DNA of 64,000 nt from Advenella kashmirensis W13003 (GTDB taxonomy: Bacteria; Pseudomonadota; Gammaproteobacteria; Burkholderiales; Burkholderiaceae_B). The notes beneath the pieces are model-generated. The model was not told the DNA's origin and searched no databases. It was given only the letters and a program-made list of their open reading frames with translations. The position numbers and the translations under genes were made by a program. The stretch lies in NCBI RefSeq assembly GCF_000506985.1, contig NZ_KI650980.1:806001-870000 (forward strand), in the 5' to 3' direction. Positions 18,166 through 26,403 of the stretch are shown piece by piece; positions within the stretch are counted from its first letter, which is position 1; the number at the start of each line of letters is the position of its first letter.

Positions 18166-18345
18166 ATGAATGATTTGAGCCGTCAGTACTTGAATGTGCC
18201 ACTCACATCAGAAAAGGACTTTCAACAAGAGGAAGCCGAACTTCGCCGTTGGCTGGATGAAAATGTAACGGATTTAGGGATCCGCAAACAGCATCTGGAA
18301 CGGCTTCGCGAGGATCACGCGGCACGCGGGAGACAGTTCTTTTGA
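18166..18345 (+). CDS. Small hypothetical protein (59 residues)
   Basis: A complete small gene with CAGGAG 7-8 nt before its ATG. The protein is charged and probably helical (QQEEAELRRWLDENVTDLGI), with no signal peptide or membrane segment. No family recognised. It lies alone between two divergently or convergently oriented methyltransferase genes. The good ribosome binding site is the main support. Confidence 0.55.
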   Translation: MNDLSRQYLNVPLTSEKDFQQEEAELRRWLDENVTDLGIRKQHLERLREDHAARGRQFF

Positions 18346-18474
18346 GTATTGAGGCCGCACGAGTTTGAGCGATAGCCGTTCCCACGACTGCAATATCGTC
18401 AACCAACTCGCCACAACCGTTCTGATTTGGGGTAGGACGAAGCGATCGGGCCGCGTAAACACGCGCGCCTGAAC

Positions 18475-19152
18475 TCACAAAGGCTTATATGCAACCCAAC
18501 CTTTTAACGAAAATCCAGCATAAAACATCTCGATATTCTCGAATCCCACGGCACGCAATAATGCCTCGTCCTCGCGTACGGACAAAATCGGCAATCTTTT
18601 TCTCATTTCCGACACCCCCTTTTGGATCTGCTCATCAGGAAGCATGGAACGATTAGCAAATTGAGCGTTCCGGGAAAGCCATTTTTCCTGATCAGTACAT
18701 TGGTCTGGAAAGCTGTAATGGGCCAGGACGAATGGCGCGCCAGGCTTGAGTCGAAGAAAGACTTCCTGCAGCGTCTTGCGCCGTTCACGTTCGGATAAAA
18801 AGTGAAGCGTCAGAAAGCACGTGGCACCATCAAAAGACATTTGTGGAACATCATGTATGTAACCCACCCGGAAATCGACCCGGGACGCTACAGGCCCCAA
18901 CTGCTCACGAGCGAGATCCAGCATCTCGGCAGACGGGTCTACACCTTCGAACGTCCAACCTGGACGCTCTTCACAGAACGTCTTCAGCTCCAGTCCCCCG
19001 CCTGCTCCAAGCACCAAAATATGCGCATCATCGGACACGCACTCATCCAATAACACAATTGCCATTCTGTGCAGATCAAAAAATCCTGGCACAATTTTCT
19101 GGGTTCTTGATGCGTAATTTTCAACCAGCTTGGGGTCGGAAAACACTGTCAT
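18475..19152 (-). CDS. Class I SAM-dependent methyltransferase (CmoA-like fold)
   Basis: A 225-residue protein with the SAM motif ILVLGAGGGLELKTF near residues 45-59, an acidic VDPSAEMLDLAR near residue 72 and post-motif FDGATCFLTLHFLSE. The layout resembles the CmoA/UbiE-like methyltransferase group, and the ending (ENIEMFYAGFSLKGWVA) is typical of annotated methyltransferases of this group. It is not tRNA-specific CmoA itself as far as I can tell. Substrate unknown. It stands alone and is convergent with the 59-residue gene. Confidence 0.82.
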   Translation of the reverse strand: MTVFSDPKLVENYASRTQKIVPGFFDLHRMAIVLLDECVSDDAHILVLGAGGGLELKTFCEERPGWTFEGVDPSAEMLDLAREQLGPVASRVDFRVGYIHDVPQMSFDGATCFLTLHFLSERERRKTLQEVFLRLKPGAPFVLAHYSFPDQCTDQEKWLSRNAQFANRSMLPDEQIQKGVSEMRKRLPILSVREDEALLRAVGFENIEMFYAGFSLKGWVAYKPL

Positions 19153-19285
19153 GAGATCAGGCCTTTTCGTTCTAAATAAAGTGTGGGTTAGAAGATTGCG
19201 GGGTATTTTCAGATATTATCGTACCGTAGATTGCCAATCCGATTTGGGCAGTCACAGACACGCGCGCAGCATAATAAGGAATGAA

Positions 19286-19450
19286 ATGAACGAATACACC
19301 CTGAAAATTTCCAACGGACGCACCATTCGGGTGCTGGCAAAAAGTGGCGGCGAGGCGATGAAGAAAGCGATTAAGCAGGAAAAGTGTACACCCGATGATA
19401 TTACCGTGGTGGATGTGCGGAAAGTCGAAGTGTATCGGCGTCCTGCGTGA
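19286..19450 (+). CDS. Small hypothetical protein (54 residues)
   Basis: The ATG at 19286 has AAGGA about 4-5 nt upstream and opens MNEYTLKISNGRTIRVLAKS. An in-frame upstream extension to 19130 exists but lacks a ribosome binding site and overlaps the divergent methyltransferase. The alternating beta-strand/helix pattern suggests a small folded domain. No function recognised. Confidence 0.55.
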   Translation: MNEYTLKISNGRTIRVLAKSGGEAMKKAIKQEKCTPDDITVVDVRKVEVYRRPA

Positions 19451-19533
19451 ATGCGACGTGGGCGATGTATCATCGCCGGTTTTCAGAGCATCAAACTATG
19501 ATTCGAAAAAGCTCAAGAGCGCAGCATGGCGTT

Positions 19534-20484
19534 TTATTTGACTGCAGGCAGTGTGCCGATCCACCCATCCAGCGCCTCGGCCAATTTCTCAGGCTGCTCT
19601 GGAACCAGAGCGTGGCTCGCATCGGGGATCACCACAGTGGTGATCCGATCTCCAAACTCTTCCTTCATTTCTCCGCGTGTTTCCTTCGGTTTGAACGGAT
19701 CTAACTCGCCCTGTATTTCCAGCAAGGGAGTGTCGCCGCCCGACCACCATTGTGCCTGGGGCGTAGCATTGCCGGCAGCACGCTGGCTTTTGCTGACCTC
19801 AGCGTAACCGCCACCCAGCCAGGCGCGTGCGTCCTTTTCCCTGACAAAAAAACCATATTTGAGCGCAGCCAAACGATCCGCCTCAGGCACCGTCATATCG
19901 GTAGCGTGCCTGACCTTTTCAACCAGCTCAGGCATAGCGCCAGGATACTTCTTGGCGGCGGCGGCAATAATCACCACGCCGCGCACATGTTCGGGGTGTT
20001 CTACGGCTGTCATGCGCGCTACCCAGTTTCCGAATGCATGCCCGACGATTACGACTGGCTTACCCCCTGCCACCTGCTTGAGAACTTCATCAATATCGCC
20101 GGCCAGATCCTTCAGGGTAATGTCTTTCATGGCGCCCTGGCTCTTGCCGATACCGCGTGGCTCGGGCCGAATAACCTGATAGTTACGCTTCACCAAATAC
20201 GGCACAACAGGATCGAAATCCTCCGCGCCGCGTCCGCGAGATGGCAGCAGAACAATGGGCGTGCCCTGGCCGTTAACAAAGACTTCCACCTTCGAACCCT
20301 GCGGAGTACTGATAACCTGTGTTCGAGTGCCTTCGACCCTGCTAGCGCTTGAATGCGTGTCATTACTGTGCAATGCATGATTGGCTGTGCTTGAGCCCGT
20401 CGCTGCCCACACACCGGTGGCAGGCAAAATGGCCGAAAATGCCAGCGCAAGGTTAAGCGTTCTTCGTCGTAAATTCATATTCAT
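19534..20484 (-). CDS. Secreted alpha/beta-hydrolase-fold protein with Ala at the nucleophile position
   Basis: A 316-residue protein with an N-terminal export signal (cleavage near residue 27, GVWA/A). The alpha/beta hydrolase core is clear: oxyanion region VLLPSRGRGAEDF, nucleophile elbow VVIVGHAFGNWVAR, acid Asp262 in GELDPFKP and His291 in PDASHALVPEQ. The elbow normally reads GxSxG; here it is G-H-A-F-G, with Ala at residue 150 (codon GCA). The protein may thus be non-hydrolytic, or use another mechanism as cofactor-free fold members do. No operon partner; adjacent to the first Hint gene. Confidence 0.85.
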   Translation of the reverse strand: MNMNLRRRTLNLALAFSAILPATGVWAATGSSTANHALHSNDTHSSASRVEGTRTQVISTPQGSKVEVFVNGQGTPIVLLPSRGRGAEDFDPVVPYLVKRNYQVIRPEPRGIGKSQGAMKDITLKDLAGDIDEVLKQVAGGKPVVIVGHAFGNWVARMTAVEHPEHVRGVVIIAAAAKKYPGAMPELVEKVRHATDMTVPEADRLAALKYGFFVREKDARAWLGGGYAEVSKSQRAAGNATPQAQWWSGGDTPLLEIQGELDPFKPKETRGEMKEEFGDRITTVVIPDASHALVPEQPEKLAEALDGWIGTLPAVK

Positions 20485-20642
20485 CTCCTACGAGGTCAGT
20501 TCATTTTATGTGTAGACCTCTGCATCATGCCGTATTCTTCTACGGCAAGCGATGAGGAAAGCACGATTTCTGTTATAGCGAGAGTGAATATGAGATCATT
20601 TTTGCCGGCATGTTTTCGACCAGGCAAGTAAGCAGTGCCCGC

Positions 20643-20660
20643 ACCGACGCTAGCGTCGGT
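20643..20660. repeat. 18-bp perfect palindrome
   Basis: ACCGACGCTAGCGTCGGT lies between the end of the Hint gene (20717) and the start of the hydrolase gene (20484), both on the minus strand. It could be a terminator stem without a T-run or a regulator site for the hydrolase gene. No more can be said. Confidence 0.4.
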
Positions 20661-20716
20661 CGGGAATACAACGCCTCGGCCACATCCCCCGACAACATCG
20701 GAAGAGTGAGAAAGTT

Positions 20717-21925
20717 TTACGCAACGCGTCTCTTTTCCACAGGCGTTTGCATCCAGTTTGCGCGCTCAAGAAGTTTTGCCCTAATTGCCTCAACAGTCGG
20801 GCCCTTACGCACGACAGTCAAGCCGGGTCTGTCGGGTCGCCCCGGGGCCGGACCGAAATCTGGATTCATTGCCACCTCTGCGGCATTCTGGAACATATTG
20901 CGATTGCCGGTATCGACATAAGACTCTGCCGGCAATCCCTCAGCCAGCAGAATATCGAATCGCTCCAGCTCAACATGGAAATACTGGAACGCGTGCAATT
21001 CAAATTGCTGCACGATCGTTTTATCGTTCACCAGACACATGGCAGGAACCAGGTTACCGTCAAAGCTAATGTGATGCCCAGGGGACATTAACAAATCCCG
21101 GTGCGGCACATTGTTGGCGATGCATCCCTTTTTAAACAGAATCGGGAAGGCGCGATAGGCGTCTTTTTCGGGGATTCGGCTCTTATATAAAATGCGAAAA
21201 CCAAGCCATTTGACGGTAGCGACTCTTCCATCGGCCGTTAGCACCTTGTCACCTGCCTTCAGGTGCTCAACTTTGGTTTCACCATTAGGCGTGGCGATAT
21301 GGGTGCCCTGCAGATAGCACGCATAGTAAACTGTGCCGCCATCAAACCCTAATTGGTCCGGATCCGTGTAACGGGTATCGATCGTTGCGCGCCCAACAAT
21401 ATCACCATTGCTGTCTTTAAAAACCAGTGAATTCTCAGAAGGGGAATATTCACTGCTGGTTGCATTGGCAAACGTGATTTCAGAACCCTCGGCATCGGGG
21501 CTGAACGATATGTTCAAATTATCCGGCGATAAACCGGCAGTATTGAAAACGACCTCTCCTCCAAGCCCTTGAATCTCGAACACGTGTTGGTCCGGTGCTT
21601 GGGAAAGAAATTCCGGGGTAATTTCCAATTTCGAATTACCATAGACACCATAGTGGTGATGGTAGAGACCTTCTGGCGGGTTGATTGAAGACAATAGTTT
21701 GATATTTACATTCTCATTCACAGTCAAATAATCATAGATTTCCGACGGTTCATGTGAAGTATATGTATGCTGAATTTCCAGTACGTCCGGCGTATGCTCG
21801 CTATTGATAACGACAACGTTCAAACTGCCGTCTGTTATAAAATTTACAACAGTGTCGCCATCGTAATCCGGCTGATCTATTACTACATAGGAATTCTCCG
21901 ACAAATCGATGTCTACGGTAGCCAT
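20717..21925 (-). CDS. Hint-domain protein, paralogue 1
   Basis: A 402-residue protein. Residues about 1-200 are a beta-rich, Asn/Asp/Ser-rich region without a signal peptide. Residues about 203-345 are a Hint (hedgehog/intein) domain of the Hint_2 type: it opens at Cys203 in CYLQGTHIATP, continues with GDKVLTADG, and has the SPGHHISFDG block. A conserved C-terminal tail (RPGLTVVRKGPTVEAIRAKLLERANW) follows. Hint domains catalyse self-cleavage at the first Cys; this class is common in proteobacteria and its role is unproven. AGGATAGGTG precedes the ATG, as in paralogue 3. The upstream palindrome is also shared. Two further paralogues lie at 25170 and 27551. Confidence 0.85.
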   Translation of the reverse strand: MATVDIDLSENSYVVIDQPDYDGDTVVNFITDGSLNVVVINSEHTPDVLEIQHTYTSHEPSEIYDYLTVNENVNIKLLSSINPPEGLYHHHYGVYGNSKLEITPEFLSQAPDQHVFEIQGLGGEVVFNTAGLSPDNLNISFSPDAEGSEITFANATSSEYSPSENSLVFKDSNGDIVGRATIDTRYTDPDQLGFDGGTVYYACYLQGTHIATPNGETKVEHLKAGDKVLTADGRVATVKWLGFRILYKSRIPEKDAYRAFPILFKKGCIANNVPHRDLLMSPGHHISFDGNLVPAMCLVNDKTIVQQFELHAFQYFHVELERFDILLAEGLPAESYVDTGNRNMFQNAAEVAMNPDFGPAPGRPDRPGLTVVRKGPTVEAIRAKLLERANWMQTPVEKRRVA

Positions 21926-22241
21926 GGTTCACCTATCCTGTAATTGAATATTTCTTCTTTTTAATGAGGTAGCCAGCTCATTCACCTCGATCATTTGTAA
22001 ATATTTGAAATATTTACAAACCGATTATTAACAGATATCAGGTGAAAATCAACGTTTTTATGACTTTTTTCAAAAAAAACGGATATTTTTTAAAGAAAAC
22101 AAGGCATTAAGAAAATTCAGGCAATTGCCAGAAGTGAGCAGAACAAGCAGAATCGGTCTGCTGCTATTACTTGCTCACTTGGCCGATAAACCCTGCCGAC
22201 GGATGATCAGTGATATAAAGTCAGTTTTCACGGTTGTTCCT
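21926..22241. promoter_or_regulatory. Divergent control region with a 27-bp palindrome (316 bp without a gene)
   Basis: AT-rich spacer between Hint paralogue 1 and the divergent DNA glycosylase. At 21994-22020 a perfect palindrome has 13-bp arms, TTTGTAAATATTT and its complement, around one G. Next to it, 22023-22059, is a stretch of about 37 bp that recurs with about 31 matches upstream of Hint paralogue 3 (28867-28903). Both lie 70-135 bp before the Hint start codon and are probably a shared operator/promoter. Confidence 0.6.
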
Positions 22242-22604
22242 ATGACCCGAATCAATTGCATTCCAGTAGAAGAACTGTCGGGCCCGCACTTAGTCGCCGA
22301 ATACCGCGAACTGCCGCGTGTATTTCGACTGGCCGAGAAGGCGGCGCTGCGTGGCAGCTTTACCCAGCCCGGGCAATATACCCTGGGGCCTGGCCATATT
22401 CTGTTTTTCTATACCCGCTTGGGCTATCTGGCCAAGCGCCACGGCCAACTCGTTAAAGAAATGCGCAATCGAAATTACAAACCTGCCTTTGAGGGCGTGC
22501 AACGCGAAAACTTTCCAAACATCCCCGACCAGTATTGGAACGACTGGGAGCCAACCAGCGAAGCGATGGCAATAAACAGAGAACGGATATTGCAGCGCAG
22601 TTAA
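22242..22604 (+). CDS. Pyrimidine-dimer DNA glycosylase / endonuclease V (T4 DenV family)
   Basis: A 120-residue protein that starts MTRINCIPVEELSGPHLVAE, very close to the N-terminus of phage T4 endonuclease V. The catalytic Thr2 (N-terminal after Met removal) and Glu23 are both present. The family excises UV-induced pyrimidine dimers and cuts the abasic site. Later conserved blocks are LGPGHILFFY and the C-terminal helix SEAMAINRERI. The ATG at 22242 is chosen because Thr must be the second residue; an in-frame upstream extension to 22125 is unlikely. It is divergent from Hint paralogue 1. A deleted second copy lies at 26232. Confidence 0.9.
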   Translation: MTRINCIPVEELSGPHLVAEYRELPRVFRLAEKAALRGSFTQPGQYTLGPGHILFFYTRLGYLAKRHGQLVKEMRNRNYKPAFEGVQRENFPNIPDQYWNDWEPTSEAMAINRERILQRS

Positions 22605-22686
22605 ACAAAAACGCGCCGAAGAATCGACGCTTTTCATTTCCCGGGCGACCGCTGAATGGACATGATTGTCCATTTGGTGCATCCAT

Positions 22687-23286
22687 CTAATCAGGCAGGA
22701 TAAACTCCACTCGCCTATTTTTTTGTCGGCCGCCAGGATTATCTTTGCCATTCATTTCATTCTTGGCAATAGGATCTTTTTCTCCGCGCCCCTCAGGTGA
22801 CAGCCTCGATCGGTCAACTCCTTGTTTAACAAGAAATTCGGCTACCGATTGCGCACGTGATTTTGATAATTTCAAATTATATTGATCTGTACCCTTTGCA
22901 TCTGTGTGGCCAATAACCTTCACCACCCCTTCAGGAATTTCGTTAATTATTGTTGCAATATCTTTTAAGTTGGCTTCAGCCTTGGTCGACAACTGAGCGC
23001 TGTCGAAATTAAAAAGCACATCGCTGGCAATATACAAAACTTTGCCCTGCTCAGAATCACGGACACTTATGTTGCCATTCTTCTTAATAATTGCCGAGGC
23101 ATTTGCAGAAAGATCTTTAATCTGGGCATTCAGTTGGTCTGAACCAGCTTGTAGATCAAGTATTGTCGGGACCAAGTCTAGAACGAAAGCGCCGTTGTCA
23201 GCACTATTCTGCGCTCCTACGAGATTGGGCGAGACAGTCGCAGCAAGTAGAATCCAGCTTCGAATGGAGCGCTTTAAATTACTCAT
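22687..23286 (-). CDS. OmpA-family outer-membrane/peptidoglycan-binding protein
   Basis: A 199-residue protein with a signal peptide (ending near VGA/QN, residue 25), a short linker rich in helix, and an OmpA C-terminal domain from about residue 85: YIASDVLFNFDSAQL, VKVIGHTDAKGTDQYNLKLS and the closing GGRQKNRRVEFIL. The domain binds diaminopimelate in peptidoglycan. There is no beta-barrel. Nine bp separate it from the upstream secreted protein gene at 23778, so the two are one transcription unit. Confidence 0.88.
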   Translation of the reverse strand: MSNLKRSIRSWILLAATVSPNLVGAQNSADNGAFVLDLVPTILDLQAGSDQLNAQIKDLSANASAIIKKNGNISVRDSEQGKVLYIASDVLFNFDSAQLSTKAEANLKDIATIINEIPEGVVKVIGHTDAKGTDQYNLKLSKSRAQSVAEFLVKQGVDRSRLSPEGRGEKDPIAKNEMNGKDNPGGRQKNRRVEFILPD

Positions 23287-23295
23287 TGCAGGCGA

Positions 23296-23778
23296 TCAAC
23301 TATCGGAGAGTGAAAACGGACCCAGGGGCTCAACGTTCGGCAGGAACAACATGATGTCTTCATTTTCTGGTGGCGCTGGAAATGTTCCATACCACACGCC
23401 CCGAACTTTACCTTTCGCTGCCAAATGGACGTTTCCCGGAGCCAACGGCTTTCCAGCGGAATCTTTGAACAAAAGGTATTTCTTGTTGCCTGCGAGCAGA
23501 TAAATATCGTTTTCGTAGGCCTTTTTATCCAAATTACCATACAGCATGTAAATGCCCGTCACGGCCGGATCGGATTCCACGAAACGCACTTTGACAGTCA
23601 CTCGATCTCCGGATTTCGCTACTGTCGTCAACTCTGCAGTTGATCCGCCATTTGCGACAAGGCCACTCGCTTTAGAAACCGATTTCGGTGCTGAATCTAC
23701 ACTCTGAGAAAATGCAAACCCAGACGTCGCAGATGCAAGCAATACCGAGATAACCTTCACTGCAGCACGAATTTTCAT
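23296..23778 (-). CDS. Secreted hypothetical protein, operon partner of the OmpA-like protein
   Basis: A 160-residue protein with a signal peptide (hydrophobic residues 8-24, cleavage near FAFS/QS). The mature part is beta-rich (VTVKVRFVESDPAVTGIYML) and ends in PPENEDIMLFLPNVEPLGPF. AAAGGA precedes the start. It is followed after 9 bp by the OmpA-type gene, suggesting a periplasmic partner. Family not recognised. Confidence 0.7.
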   Translation of the reverse strand: MKIRAAVKVISVLLASATSGFAFSQSVDSAPKSVSKASGLVANGGSTAELTTVAKSGDRVTVKVRFVESDPAVTGIYMLYGNLDKKAYENDIYLLAGNKKYLLFKDSAGKPLAPGNVHLAAKGKVRGVWYGTFPAPPENEDIMLFLPNVEPLGPFSLSDS

Positions 23779-24169
23779 ATGAGCTAATCCTTTGAATAGC
23801 TGAACATTGAGGAAAGACCGTTAACTAATTTACGCAGGCGAATTATATATTTATAGAAATGTTTATATTCCTACATTTCGTTTCTTACGTGACAATTTTA
23901 TGTACTGTTTATGAATACTTGTGCCGCTTGTGTGTGACTCAGCACTGTCTTTCCGGCTTATGTCTGGCGCCCCGGCGCTGAATATGTTTTTCATATGATG
24001 ATGTTTTTTTGTTGATTATTCCCATCTCAGTTTTGTGGATCACGATAGGCCGCGCTTTCTCAAAAAACAGTGGTAGAGTGATCGATCAAAGTAACTGACA
24101 ACGGATGGCATCGTTTATTATTGTTTGCTTCGCAGCCTCTTTGATTCATGGGCTTGTATTAAATATGAA
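23779..24169. other. AT-rich spacer without a recognised gene (391 bp)
   Basis: No open reading frame with a ribosome binding site is visible. A TATAAT (minus strand, 23847-23842) sits about 65 bp ahead of the gene at 23778 and could be its -10 box, with no convincing -35. A short GC hairpin, GCGCC-CC-GGCGC, occurs near 23971. The rest is unremarkable. Confidence 0.4.
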
Positions 24170-24631
24170 TTAAAGTATCTTTCGCATTACAGCATTTGAA
24201 ATACTGATCCCGCGTCGCATTACCGAAGTTCGCTCAACAACGTTGAATCCGAAGGCAGAAAAAAATGGCTCTGCGGTTTTACTCACATTCGAGGACAGTA
24301 CCTTCAGTTCCAGCAAGGCGGCTTCCTCAAAAATTCGCGCCATTAAACATCGCCCTATCCCTTGTCGTGGGTATAAACCGGATACAAAGAAATGGTCTAT
24401 ATGTCCGTCTTGTTGAAGATCCGCATAGCCTGCGATTTGATGATCAACCTCAACGACAAAAGGCCGAATTTTTTGGATGAGATCTGACCAGCGCTGGATA
24501 TCAAAATCGGCCGGCGCCCAGGCATTTATTTGCTCCAGCGAATAGTCACGACATGCAATAAGGTGAACGGAGGAGTAAAACACTTGGAATAATGAAACCT
24601 CATCGCCTGGTTCAAAATTACGAATTTTCAT
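24170..24631 (-). CDS. GNAT-family N-acetyltransferase
   Basis: A 153-residue protein. The acetyl-CoA binding motif is seen as PRQGIGRCLMARIFEEA (Q/RxxGxG/A) near residue 90, preceded by the core strand AGYADLQQDGHIDHFFVSG. The C-terminal FFSAFGFNVVERT block is typical. It resembles the YafP/YjcF-like branch annotated as putative acetyltransferases. Substrate unknown; stands alone. Confidence 0.85.
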   Translation of the reverse strand: MKIRNFEPGDEVSLFQVFYSSVHLIACRDYSLEQINAWAPADFDIQRWSDLIQKIRPFVVEVDHQIAGYADLQQDGHIDHFFVSGLYPRQGIGRCLMARIFEEAALLELKVLSSNVSKTAEPFFSAFGFNVVERTSVMRRGISISNAVMRKIL

Positions 24632-24650
24632 AAAGCCCTATCAAAACATG

Positions 24651-24779
24651 CTAGGTAAGGTTGCCCATAGGCGCGGGAGTGTCATCCAGCCCCGAAAGCG
24701 TCATCGCTATGGCGTTATGACCGTTTTCCGCAAGTATATCCGCCAGCGGCGAAGATAATGTTTTGAGATCAGGGGGATT
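24651..24779 (-). pseudogene. Possible fragment of a decayed alpha/beta hydrolase gene
   Basis: On the minus strand about 43 codons ending at a TAG (24653-24651) read SPLADILAENGHNAIAMTL followed by SGLDD, which resembles the cap-to-strand region of alpha/beta hydrolases (L-x-x-x-GH-x-x-x-A-x-x-L-x-G-x-D). No start and no catalytic motif is present. Weak evidence. Confidence 0.25.
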
Positions 24780-24865
24780 GATCGCTTTGATCTTTGCTAA
24801 CGATCTGTTCGCTTATTTTTTACGGTATTCTTGGACACCCAAACACGCCCACCGCGATACCTCGC

Positions 24866-25063
24866 TCACAAATCCAGATAGGCTAGTACATCGTCATATT
24901 CCGCTGGATTAGCAGCCTGGATTTTTTCAAGTTTTCTTTCAATCTCATCCAGCTCCTTGCCAGCGGATTCAATGTAACCGTTTTGTTTGAATCTCTTATA
25001 CGCCTCTACCTGGACTTTCAACGATTCGCGATCAATTGGCGCTATCAGTTCTGGGCTCGTCAT
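24866..25063 (-). CDS. Small hypothetical protein (65 residues)
   Basis: A charged helical protein (KVQVEAYKRFKQNGYIESAG, then KELDEIERKLEKIQ) without signal or membrane segment. Upstream of the ATG is CCACGGAGAATG, giving a GGAGA ribosome binding site. A short coiled coil is likely. Family not recognised. Confidence 0.6.
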   Translation of the reverse strand: MTSPELIAPIDRESLKVQVEAYKRFKQNGYIESAGKELDEIERKLEKIQAANPAEYDDVLAYLDL

Positions 25064-25169
25064 TTCATTCTCCGTGGAAACAATGTGATTTAAATCCAGG
25101 AGAAATTCTATTACATAGACAAGTCATATTTATTGCACCGTCATTGCGCGTTTAATTGCCGACAGGCAC

Positions 25170-26081
25170 TCAGGCAGCCTTCTCGTGACCTGTCAAACGA
25201 CAAACACGTTCCAACAGCATATTCCTGATTGCGCTGATTTTGGTCCGGTCTCTAAGAACCGTAAACCCGGGGCGGTCTGCCAGACGCCGTTGCATGTCAG
25301 AGGGACGCAGTGCGGTGACGTCCACATTTTCAAAGAAGTCCCGGTTTCCACCATCGGCCCACGATTCAGAGTAAACGCCATGTGAACGCACAACGTCAAA
25401 CTGTTCCAGTTCGATGTGGAAGTAATGCACCTGTTTTACATCGAGCTCTTGAATAATCGTCTGCCCATTGACAAGATCATTGGCGCGGACAAGCACATCC
25501 TCTATTTGAATATGGTGCCACGGAGACACCAGCAGATCCATGCTGGGCACATTATCTTTAATGGCATCGCGTTTGATTCGAACCGGCGCTGATTTTTTGC
25601 GCAGATCTTCTGACAGTCTGACATTATTAAGAGTGTAATTGCGCCATCCAATCCATTTGACTCGTCCCGTCCCCATGGAACCAATAACCGTATCACCCTC
25701 TTTCAGTTGCTCAACAGGCATAGGTCCTTGCGGCGTATCAATAAGCGTGCCTTTTGTGAAACACACAGGTAGACCCGGGTGATCAGTTTCATCCGTTTCC
25801 AAAGACAAAGTGGTACCTGCGTCGTAACTGGTATTTGAAAAAAAGACATACCCGCCATCAGCAAATACTACATATCCGTCGTCATGAAAACCTTCTATCG
25901 GTGCTTGTAGCTGATTGGAATTCATATCAGTATCAATAGTGACCTCTTCGCCTGTCTGCAAAACCCCATCATCAGTCGCTTCGGTTGCGACGCTATTTGA
26001 TGGAGAGACGGCCAGCACTGTAAAAGTGTTATCACCATTTAACTGAACGGCGCTCGTGTATGACGTTGTATAAGTTGACAT
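25170..26081 (-). CDS. Hint-domain protein, paralogue 2
   Basis: A 303-residue protein. The N-terminal 105 residues are beta-rich and differ from paralogues 1 and 3. The Hint_2 domain opens at Cys in CFTKGTLIDTPQG, continues with KEGDTVIGSMG, and has the SPWHHIQIED block. The C-terminal tail RPGFTVLRDRTKISAIRNML matches the tail of the other paralogues. The ATG at 26081 (MSTYTT) is preferred to the TTG at 26093 because GGGTGGG lies between them. It lacks the palindromic upstream element of the other two copies. A deleted glycosylase copy lies divergently beside it. Confidence 0.82.
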   Translation of the reverse strand: MSTYTTSYTSAVQLNGDNTFTVLAVSPSNSVATEATDDGVLQTGEEVTIDTDMNSNQLQAPIEGFHDDGYVVFADGGYVFFSNTSYDAGTTLSLETDETDHPGLPVCFTKGTLIDTPQGPMPVEQLKEGDTVIGSMGTGRVKWIGWRNYTLNNVRLSEDLRKKSAPVRIKRDAIKDNVPSMDLLVSPWHHIQIEDVLVRANDLVNGQTIIQELDVKQVHYFHIELEQFDVVRSHGVYSESWADGGNRDFFENVDVTALRPSDMQRRLADRPGFTVLRDRTKISAIRNMLLERVCRLTGHEKAA

Positions 26082-26231
26082 TGACCCACCCAATTTATTG
26101 ATTATTTAATATAAATTTATGTTTTGTTACTTATACTTATATGTTTTAAAAAAATCAATAAATACTTAATTTCTAATTGTATTCTTTTGTAATACAGAGA
26201 GTATGAATGACTACCCGGACTAGGATTCCCC

Positions 26232-26389
26232 ATGACCCGAATCAATTGCATCCCAGTAGAAGAACTCTCCGGCCCGCAGATGGTGTGCAACCGGAGACTT
26301 TTCCAGACATCGCTGATGAATATTGGAATGACTGCGAACCTGCGAAAGAAGCGATGGCCATGAACCGTGAACGTATCGCGCAGCCGTAG
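26232..26389 (+). pseudogene. Remnant of a second T4 DenV-like glycosylase gene
   Basis: The first 15 codons (MTRINCIPVEELSGP) equal those of the intact gene at 22242. After codon 15-16 the sequence jumps, in another frame, to the C-terminal part (GVQPETFPDIADEYWND, then EAMAMNRERIAQP), which aligns with residues 85-120 of the intact protein. About 200 bp covering the catalytic Glu23 and the central fold are missing, so the copy is dead. Confidence 0.85.
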
Positions 26390-26403
26390 TCAGGGGGGAA
26401 CAT

